Assembly (NCBI GenBank): GCA_030280995.1
Contig: JASXTE010000003.1
Location: 48,224,474 to 48,288,473, forward strand
Direction of reading: 5' to 3'
From: Hemileia vastatrix
Lineage: Eukaryota; Basidiomycota; Pucciniomycetes; Pucciniales; Zaghouaniaceae
DNA: 64,000 nt
Below, one piece after another: positions 55,501 through 64,000 of this stretch (position 1 is its first letter; each line of letters starts with the position of its first letter). Under the pieces are notes generated by a model. That model searched no databases. It was not told where the DNA came from and saw only the letters and a list, made by a program, of their open reading frames with translations. A program made the position numbers and the translations under genes.

Positions 55501-58500
55501 AAAAAAGTAAATACTCAAGTGATTATGACAGCAATATCTCATATAGTGATGAAAATGAAGTCTGTATGTTGGAAGATGATTTGTCCATCTTTGACAATCC
55601 AATATTAAATATGGACTCAAATGAATCTTTAATGAATTTTGAGGATGCTGAAATCATTAAAGATATACAAGCTGATAACTATAGAATGACACCTATCACG
55701 GTTCCAGCTATCATTTCTGGTGAAAATGATAATGTTAATATAGTATTGGACACAGGAGCTTCTGGTTCTGTTGTTTCTACTAATACATTGCAGAAAATTG
55801 ATAGTGAATATAAGTCTAAGCTTGAACCCCTTCAAAGGAAAAATTTGAGAGGTTTTGGATTAGTACTAAATTCCATTGGTAGATAAAAAGCTGCTGTTTT
55901 CTTTAAACATCAACATGGTTATGTAAGAGTAACTTGTGACTTTGTAGAAATGGATAATACTAACTGTAGTAACTGATTTATCATTGGAAATGATATTCTG
56001 ACTAAGTTTGGTGTGAAATTAGACCCTGCTAATAACAATTTTACAATTGGCATGAATGGTAAAAGGAAATTTAAAATAAATTCTTTTAACACAGTCTTAC
56101 ACATTGAGTCAGTCACAAATATTCCATGCAAAGGAAGAGAATCCAATGAGATTGAACTTCTTGAAACAGAAATTTCAAAAGCAACATTTGGCACTCAGAT
56201 AAGTGAAGCTGAGAAAAATAATATTTTGGAATTAATTAAAGCATTCCCAATGGCTTTTGCACAAGGTACAAAAGAACTTGGCCTTAAAAAAGATCATGAG
56301 ATGAAGATTAGTTTAACCTGTGGTATGGATAATATTCCTGCTAGTCTTAAAAAGAAACCATACCGTGCTTCACCAATGAAGAGGAAAGACATAGAGGATA
56401 ATATTAAAATGTTATTAAAAATGAACATTTTTGAAAATGTTGAAACTACACCAAAATATTGTGTAAATCACCAGTGCTAATTTCTTATGAAAAAGATAAA
56501 GCAAGACTGTGCGGTGATTATAAAGCATTAAATACATTTACAGTAGATAATATTTATCCCTTTCCAAGGATTGCCTCTATACATGCTACCCTTAAAGGTG
56601 CTAAGTATATAAGTTTCTTAGATGGAAATAAAGGGTACCATCAAATTCCTGTTGAAAAGAATTCACAGAACTTTTTGTTGATAACAACACACATGGGAAT
56701 TCATAAATATGTCAGAATGCCATTTGGACCAAAAAATGCTCCATCAGTATTACAGAAGTTAATGGATATAACATTCCATAATGAAATGATTGAGGGATGG
56801 TTAATGGTATACATTGATGACATCATAGTGTTCTCTAAGACATATGATGAACACTTAATCCATTTAAAGAAGGTATTTCAGAAAATAGATGAAATAAAAA
56901 TGACCCTTGCATTGAAAAAATGTAAATTTGGGTTTGAATCTTTAAAAGTGCTTGGTCATATTGTATCTGGCTTACAAATATGTGTAGACCAAAATAAGGT
57001 GGCTGCAATAAAGAATATTGGCATTCCTCAAAATGTAAAGGATGTACAATCTTTTCTTGGTATGTGTGGTTATTATAGACAATATATAAAAAACTACCAG
57101 TTAATTGCTGCACCATTGACCACACTGATAAAGAAATCAGAAGCTTTCATTTGGAATAATGAAAGACAACAGGCTTTTGATAGTTTGAAAGAATGTTTGA
57201 TGACAGCTCCTATCTTGGGATTACCAGATTTCCAATTGCCTTTTGTATTATATACAGATGCAAGTTTTATTGGTCTGGGTGCTGCTTTGCATCAAAAAAA
57301 ACTTATTGAAGGAAAAATGTCAGAAGTAGTAATTTGCTATATTTCACGTACTCTAAGAAGTAGTGAATTGAAATATGGTGCTACTCAATTTGAATATTTG
57401 GCAGTAGTATGGGCTCTTGAGAAGCAACATTATTACATTGAAGACCAAAAATTTGAGTTAATAACTGACTTTAGTGCAGTTAAGTCACTCTTAAACATGA
57501 AAAATACTAATAGACACAAGTTTAGATGGAAATTAGCTGTACAAGAATACAGAGGATGGATCACTATTAAACATAGAGAAGGAACTTTATACTCTAATGT
57601 AGATTTGTTATCTAGAGTACTTCTGCCTAATAATGATGATAATCCTGCTTATGTTCCTGAATCAGAGATTACTAACATTTACGGAATTTATATTGTAGAT
57701 CTTGAGGATGAATTTATGCAATCAATTCTTGATATGTATGCTTCAGATCCTGACTTGAGAAAACTCACTACAATATTAAATGATCCATCTAATGCTTCAA
57801 TGAATGTTTTAATAAAAACATTGCCAAATAAGTATAAAGAGGCATTAGAAAAAGGAAAATTTTCCGTTGAGGATGGTTTTATATAATACAGGAAAAAATT
57901 AAGTAATTTATTTGTAATTTCCCCTTCAATGAAGGAGTTAATGTTAAGTATATGTCATGTTGATATATTAGCAGGTTATTTTGACTACCATAAAACATTA
58001 ACCAGAGTAAAAAACACAGCTTGGTGGATTAACATGTCTGAAAATGTTCAAAAATATGTTGAGACATGTGATTCTTGTCAAAAACCTAAAAGATTAACTG
58101 GAAAAAGGGCTGGTTTATTACAACAAATTGAGCAACCAAAGGCTCCATGGGAAATAATTAACATGGAATTTGTAGCAGGTTTTCCAATAGCAGGGCATAA
58201 GAGTTATAACTCCTGCTGGGTAATTGTAGATAGATTTACAAAGATGTGTAAATTTATTCCTACCCACAAAGAGGTTTCTGCAAAGGACTTAGCTTTTTTA
58301 TGGTGGACACAAATGTTAAATATAGCAGGTTTCCCCAAAGCAATAGTTTCTGACAGAGATCCTAAATTTACTTCTGAGTTCCGGACATCACTTATGGATG
58401 TTTCAGGGTGTCAATTAAAACTTTCTACAGCACACCATCCACAAACTGATGGGCTAGCAGAAAGAATGATACTACCTTTAGAAGATATTATAAGAAGATA

Positions 58501-59230
58501 TTGTGCTTTTGGTCTTAGCTTTAAATACAATGGCAAATTCACGCATGATTGGGTACCCCTTATCCCAGGTTTAGAATTTGCATACAATAGTACAGTACAT
58601 TCTGCCACTGGCAAAAAGCCATTTGAGTTATGGTTAGTTTATGTACTTAATACCCCTGCTAAAACCCTTAATAAATTACCTAGATTGGATATCCATGCAG
58701 GTACAAAGTCTTTTCTTCAGATGCAAGAATTATGCAGAAAACATGCTCAAGAATGTATAAATAAGGCGTTTAAGTATGAGAAGAAAAGATGGGATAAAGC
58801 CCATAAAGAACAAATATTCAAAGAGGGTGATGAAGTCCTTATTTCTACACTACATTTCAATTTAAATGGTAATGTTAAATTGAAGGATCCATTCATTGGA
58901 ACATTTGTAGTTAAAAAGATGGTTGGTAACAATGCTGTTGAGGTTATTCTATATGCACCATATGATAGAAAACACCCAGTATTTCCTATTTCTCTTATAA
59001 AACCATACCATTCTAATGATACTGCTCTATTTCCAAGAAGATCTGGAAGGCATAAACAGCAACCTGAAGAAATATTTGAAGAGGCAGAAATTGAAAAGAT
59101 ACTTAAAAACAGACACCTTACTAAAGAAAAGGGAGTTGAGTATCTATTCAGATATAAAAATAAATCAAGTGAATATGACCAGTGGATTCCAGAAAATGAA
59201 ATCTCTGATCTAAAAAATCTCTTGAAATAA
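55501..59230 (+). pseudogene. Z Pro-Pol with chromodomain
   Basis: Protease VLDTGASGSVVS at about 55745; RT with VYIDDIIVFSKTYDEH at about 56810; RNase H with LYTDASFIGLGAAL; integrase with CDSCQK, SDRDPKFTSEF and DGLAERM; C-terminal chromodomain EIEKILKNR to YDQWIPENEI. Stops: TAA 55884-55886, TGA 55974-55976, TAA 57884-57886; a one-base loss near 56455 shifts the frame. Otherwise most of Pol reads well and served as the guide for W and V. Confidence 0.88.
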
Positions 59231-59347
59231 TTTAAATCAAAATAATACTGTTTATTCAGTATATGTATAATAGAAAATTTAATAATTTTTCTATTCACTC
59301 CTTACTTTTATATTAAAATGTCTTAACATTTTTTTATTGTTTTTTTT

Positions 59348-59357
59348 AGTGAGGGAG
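59348..59357 (+). promoter_or_regulatory. Polypurine tract of Z
   Basis: AGTGAGGGAG directly before the 3' LTR. V has GAGTGAGGGAG and W has GTGAGCAAG at the same place. Confidence 0.7.
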
Positions 59358-60531
59358 TTTCAACCTAGATATCCCTAGGACTGAGTATTTATTATACTTA
59401 AAATATGATAACCTTAAGTATCTTAAGCTTATATCTTAAAAATAAGGTTAAAACAATAATATATATGATTATATTACATATATACATAATTATTACTCTA
59501 TTATATAAATTATAGTAGTTTAAATAGCTTATACATAGATTAATAATACTTATTAAGGTGTTAATAGAGTCATAATATACTTATCTTACGTGATATTAAG
59601 TAATTATTGACATACATAAGCTTATATGTATACATAAATATCATATTCAGTGAAATATGAAGTATATTATGTATGTTTAGGTATATAAGTGGGTTTTAGC
59701 CTCTTAATAGCCTATGAACTTTGTTTTTCTGCTTATTTTAGGTCATATGGACATATCCAGTGGACTCTCTACACCTAAAGAAGCATAAACATCTATTTCA
59801 GGTGCATACACTCAGTTTGGACAACTTAATCTGCTTCTTTGGATGGATATTCACGGATTCATGGGTTGGGAGGTCATTGCTGAGTTAATATGAATGCTTG
59901 GGGATGTTATTGGGGGCTTGGAAATTTCATTTGTTTCTTTATATGCTTTGGGTCTCATTATACTATCTTTGTATGAGTTATTTTACCTGTTTCTTTATGG
60001 TATCTGCTTTTATCTGGATTTTCAATTTATGGTATGGGTCTGTGTTATCATTAATTGTGATGGATGGTCCTTACTGGAGATCTGGGTGTTGAATCTGCTA
60101 GAAGTGGAGGCCATGGGGAGGTGATGGGCCCTCACAGTGCTGTAATTTCTGGGGATAGCAGTGACATCATCTGGATTGAAGGTCAGTGCATTCCAGTGGA
60201 TTTTGGTATAAGTAAGGGAGGATTTTGGCGGTTATTAGACATCACTTACTTACTAAAATTAAATTAAAAACTTAAACACAATTATTATAATTCACAAATA
60301 TATTACAAAGCCTTTATAAAATGATATTATCTTTACATAAGCTATAACTATATTATATTTATCTATTTTTCACCACTATCACGCATTTAAATCCAAGTAT
60401 TGTGAGTTTTATTTGAGTATAACTATTTTATTAGTCTTCCCCGAGGTTTAATAAATAAATCATTTATAAATAAGTAGTAGGACCATTAATAAATACTATT
60501 AAATCATACTTATACACTAGATACACTGACA
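59358..60531 (+). repeat. 3' LTR of Z
   Basis: 1,174 bp ending CACTGACA. The start has mutated from TGTCAGCC to TTTCAACC. It contains the undisturbed H2 target near 59457 and a TATATAAG box near 59691. Confidence 0.85.
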
Positions 60532-61026
60532 CTTTCAGTCTTTTATTTTAAATGTATTACATGCATATACTCTCTTTTTTGCTTATTCTTTATTTTTTAT
60601 GGATTATACCTATTACTACAGAATTTTGGTGGGTGATATCATTCTAATGATATTACTGGTCACTCTTTATGCTTTTGGAGATGTCTATTAGCTGGAATGA
60701 GGCGTCATTAACTGTGTATAGAGCTGGAAAATCAAGGGGTTCATTGGGGAAGTTATTGGGTATAAAAGGAGGGGGTTTTTGATCTTGTTTTCTACATTCT
60801 TTATCATTAAAATTCAAATATATAACCAATACAATTAAAATACATATCAATAGCATTCATAAATTCTTTGAATATTATCTGAATTATTACATCTATTTTT
60901 CTACCAACTATAAGATTGTAACCCTTTTATATTTACTGAGATTAAAATAACTGAAATCCTTATATTGAATTAAATTTTTATACTTATTGGATTTTTACTA
61001 CAGTATTCATATAGGACCATTAAAAC
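60532..61026 (+). other. Probable right part of the W 3' LTR
   Basis: Lies between the end of Z and the LTR of V. It has a GGGTATAAAAGGAGG promoter-like motif near 60757 and an AGGACCATTAA stretch that also occurs near the end of the Z LTR. No clean LTR end is seen, so the assignment is inferential. Confidence 0.4.
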
Positions 61027-61855
61027 TGTCAAGGTTCACTTTTGGTCTAGAAGCTTTGGTACGGTGTAATATGAAGATTTTAAGGATTTATTTGACTCTA
61101 AATAATTATGTACGTATTTTCTCAATCAAGTATGATTTCTTTACTCAAAATAAGAGGTAGATTTAAATATTAATATAAGTTATAAAATTAGAATTACGTC
61201 TGGTGTAAATACTAAGGATATAAAATATAATAAATAAGTTTTTAACTGTTGTAGTTGTAGTAATAAATGAGTTGGTAAAAAATGAATGATTAAAAGACAA
61301 CAAAAAGAGAGGCCTTTTATAGGCAAAGGAGAGACAAAGCATGGCAATCAAATTCTAAAAACAGTAGGAAGAGAGAGAGAAAAGAACATTCCAGAAAGAG
61401 TATTTCAAATAATAAAGTTATTCTAAAAAGAAGGCGTCAAAAAGATGTATTTACAGAGTATGTCAGAAATACATCAATATATTTAATATTTACTGTAAAA
61501 GTCAATCCTAAATAAGAAATTTGATTTTTTTGTATATATTTAATATTATTTGAATATTTAAATCTTATTTTATCTTTATATTTATTTTTTAATATAAAAT
61601 TTTATTTTTTCCCAACCTGTCAAATGAGCACGGTGTTAGAGAAAAATATAAGGGACAAAATTATAATTATAATTATAATTATTTATTTAATTAATTAATT
61701 TTTTTATTTTAACATTCTGTAATTAGTTAATTTATTATAACTAATTTTTAATGTAACTAAATTATAATTAAATAATAATTAAAAATGATAAGGTGCGGCT
61801 TCATCCAGTAAATAATTAATTATTTCACTGGGTAAGTCTAGTAGCCTGGCTGACA
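61027..61855 (-). repeat. 3' LTR of V
   Basis: 829 bp. The element strand has GCCTATAAAAGGCC (near 61313-61326), the same promoter block as LTR U at 12051-12064. Confidence 0.8.
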
Positions 61856-61889
61856 CTCCCTCACTCTAAAAAAAAACAAAAAAAAAAAG

Positions 61890-64000
61890 CTATGACTTTT
61901 TCTTTTTATACTTTTTTAGTAGAGTAGGAAGATTAGATATCTCCTTCCCAGGTATCCAAGAATCATATTCAGATGATTTATTCTTGAATCTCAATAAGTA
62001 TTCTGTACCTTTCTCAGCAGTGACTATTCTTTCATTTAAAATTTTTTCAATTTCTGCTGTCTCAGTGATTTCATTTGGGGTTTTCTTTGGTCTACCCCTC
62101 CTTTTTGGAAATAAATCACTATTGGATGTGTAAGGTTTCAAAAGAGATATTGGAAAAACAGGATGTTTTCTGTCATATGGGGAATACAGAATAACTTCAA
62201 CTGCATTATCTCCAATCATTCTTCGGACAACAAAAGGACCAACAAATGGATCTTTTAATTTGTTTTTACCTTGTAAGTTGAAGTGGACTGTAGAAATCAA
62301 CACTTCATCACCCTTTTTAAAAGTGTATTCTTTATGGGATTTGTCCCATCTTTTCTTCCCATATTCAAATGATTTTTAAATACATTTTTGAGAATGATTT
62401 CTACATAGTTGTTGCATTTGAAGAAAAGATTTTACACCAGGATGTATATCCAATTTAGGTATTTTGTTATTGAGAATTTGGGCAGGAGTATTAGGAACAT
62501 ATCCAAGCCAGAGCTCAAAAGGCTTTCTTTGAGTAACAGAATGAACAGTGCTATTATAAGCAAATTCTAACCCAGGAAGTAAGGTAACCCAATCATGAGT
62601 GAATCTGTCATTATCTTTATACTCAAGGCCAAAGGCACAATATCTTCTTATCATGTCCTCTAAAGTCTGAATCATTCTTTCAGCTAAACCATCAGTCTGA
62701 GGGTGATGGGCAGTAGAAAGTTTCAGATCACAACCACAAACATCCATCAGAGACATCCAAAATTCAGAAGTAAATTTAGGGTCTCTGTCAGAGATTATGG
62801 CTTTAGGAAAGCCAGCAGTATTAAACATATGAGACCACCATAAGAAAGCTAATTCTTTAGTGGAAAAATCCTTGTGGGTAGGGATAAATTTACACATTTT
62901 TGTGAATCTGTCCACAATAACCCAACAAGAGTTATAACTGTCTTTACCAGCAATAGGTAATCCTGTTACAAAATACATGTTTATTATTTGCCATGGAGCA
63001 TCAGGAGATTCAATATGTTGCATTAATCCTGCTCTTTTACCAGTTAATCTTTTTGATTTTTGGCATGAATCACAGGATTCAACATATAATTTTGTGTCCT
63101 CAGACATATTATCCCACCAAGCAGTGTTCTTAATTCTGATCATTGTTTTGTCAAGATCAAAATGTCCAGCTAATATGTCATCATGACAAATTTTCAAGAT
63201 GATTTCTTTCATAGAAGGAGGAATAACAATAACATTACTCAACTTTCTTCTATAATATAGATATCCTTCATCAATTAAAAATTTTCCTTTTTCCAAAGCT
63301 TTTTGGTACTTTGGTGGAAGGGTTTTAATTAATGCTTGTATTGAAGCATTCTTTGGATCATTTAATATGGTGCATAACTTTTTCAAGTCAGTGTCCTTAT
63401 CATATGATTCCAGAATAAGCTGTAATAGCTCTTCCTCCATATCAACCACATATATCCCATGGATATGGATAATTTCATCCTCAGGATCATAAGCAGGATT
63501 AGAGTCATCATTTGGTAAGGGTAACCTTGATAACATATCCACATTTGAGTGACCAATACCAGCTCTGTGAATAATTGTCATTCTCCCTCTGTACTCTTGA
63601 ACAGCCAGCTGCCATCTAAACATATGTCTATTAGGTGTTTTCAAGTTTAAAAGGGATTTAACTGCACTGCAGTCAGTGACAAGTTCAAATTTCTGGTCAT
63701 CTAGGTAATAATGAAGCTTTTCTAGAGCCCATACTACAGCTAAACACTCTAATTGAGTAGCACCATATTTCAATTCACTATTTCTCAAGGTTCTTGAAAT
63801 ATAACAAATTACTACTTCTGAAACTTTATCATTTATCACTTGTTTTTGATGGAGGGCAGCACCAAGACCAATGAAACTGGCATCAGTGTACAAAACAAAT
63901 GGTTGATCAAAGTCAGGTAAAGTAAGAATTGGTGCTGACATCAAACAGTGTTTCATAGTGTCAAAGGCTCTTTGTCTTTCACTATTCCAGACAAAAGCAA
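61890..64000 (-). pseudogene. V pol, partial (RNase H, integrase, chromodomain)
   Basis: The frame enters from the window edge. RNase H: LYTDASFIGLGAAL and LVTDCSAVKSLL. Integrase: HDDILAGHFD to CDSCQKSKR zinc domain, then IISDRDPKFTSEFW and DGLAERMIQTLEDM. After a single TAA at 62376-62378 the same frame continues with GDEVLISTVHF and the chromodomain EIEKILNER to YDSWIPGKEI, ending at 61890. Apart from this stop the visible part is open, making V the best-preserved Pol of the W/Z/V group. Confidence 0.88.

Larger units (their letters stand above)
43620..60531 (+). mobile_element. Ty3/Gypsy element Z with chromodomain, host of H2
   Basis: 5' LTR (43620-43722 plus 51797-52873) and 3' LTR (59358-60531, 1,174 bp) enclose gag, protease, RT, RNase H, integrase and chromodomain. 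The LTRs end in CTGACA. The flanks CTTTT and CTTTC suggest a decayed target duplication. Five in-frame stops and one or two frameshifts inactivate it. Element H2 splits the 5' LTR. Confidence 0.88.
61027..64000 (-). mobile_element. Ty3/Gypsy element V, 3' half, minus strand
   Basis: The 3' LTR is 61027-61855 (829 bp; TGTCAGCCAGGC to CCTTGACA in element orientation), with a purine tract at 61856-61867 and pol from 61890 to the window edge. Protein similarity to Z is high, but the LTR differs and resembles solo LTRs U and U' at its start and TATA region. The 5' half lies beyond 64000. Confidence 0.85.

Noticed and set aside
52238..60124. ORFs of 60-76 codons inside both Z LTRs
   Set aside because: Frames differ between the two LTR copies and no domain is visible; LTR sequence is sufficient explanation.

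Overview
This window looks like a repeat-rich, AT-rich nuclear region of a filamentous fungus, most likely a basidiomycete and plausibly a rust (Pucciniales). The reasons are an intron-dense Elongator gene, several chromodomain Ty3/Gypsy families, PIF/Harbinger elements, and TET/JBP-like oxygenase genes of the type expanded in basidiomycetes. The species cannot be proven from the sequence alone.

Layout. (1) 47-6939 holds one complete host gene, ELP1/IKI3, the scaffold of the tRNA-modifying Elongator complex. I could splice it through 18 GT-AG introns into one open frame of about 1,596 codons. It carries a Gln/His-rich insert near its N-terminus, and many introns contain long oligo-T runs. (2) 7580-32384 is one PIF/Harbinger-like DNA transposon (H1) holding a stack of later insertions: a minus-strand solo LTR (10735-32050), which is split by a plus-strand solo LTR (11292-12430) and by a complete chromodomain Gypsy element X (12873-31925). 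The 5' LTR of X is in turn split by a complete minus-strand Gypsy element Y (13634-24236). Termini and target-site duplications were located for most levels. (3) 32385-35766 is about 3.4 kb of almost pure A/T. H1 sits inside this low-complexity DNA, whose left remnant is 7440-7579. (4) 35767-43614 is a decayed, 5'-truncated Gypsy element W. It is riddled with stops, has lost its protease region to a (CAA)n tract, and hosts three small CACTA-like elements with 3-bp target duplications. (5) 43620-60531 is a related Gypsy element Z whose 5' LTR is split by a second Harbinger-like element, H2 (43723-51796). (6) 61027-64000 is the 3' half of another relative, V, on the minus strand, running off the window.

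Points of interest. Both Harbinger elements carry a TET/JBP-like 2OG-Fe(II) oxygenase gene beside the transposase, and H2 also carries a Myb/SANT-like gene. Element Y contains more than 20 copies of a tiny hairpin whose stem bases covary; they lie in its 3' noncoding DNA, around its stop codons and inside its reading frames. Element X has a textbook -1 frameshift site with a downstream stem at the gag/pro junction, and a spliced antisense gene between pol and the 3' LTR. No other host gene, tRNA, rRNA or CRISPR array was found.
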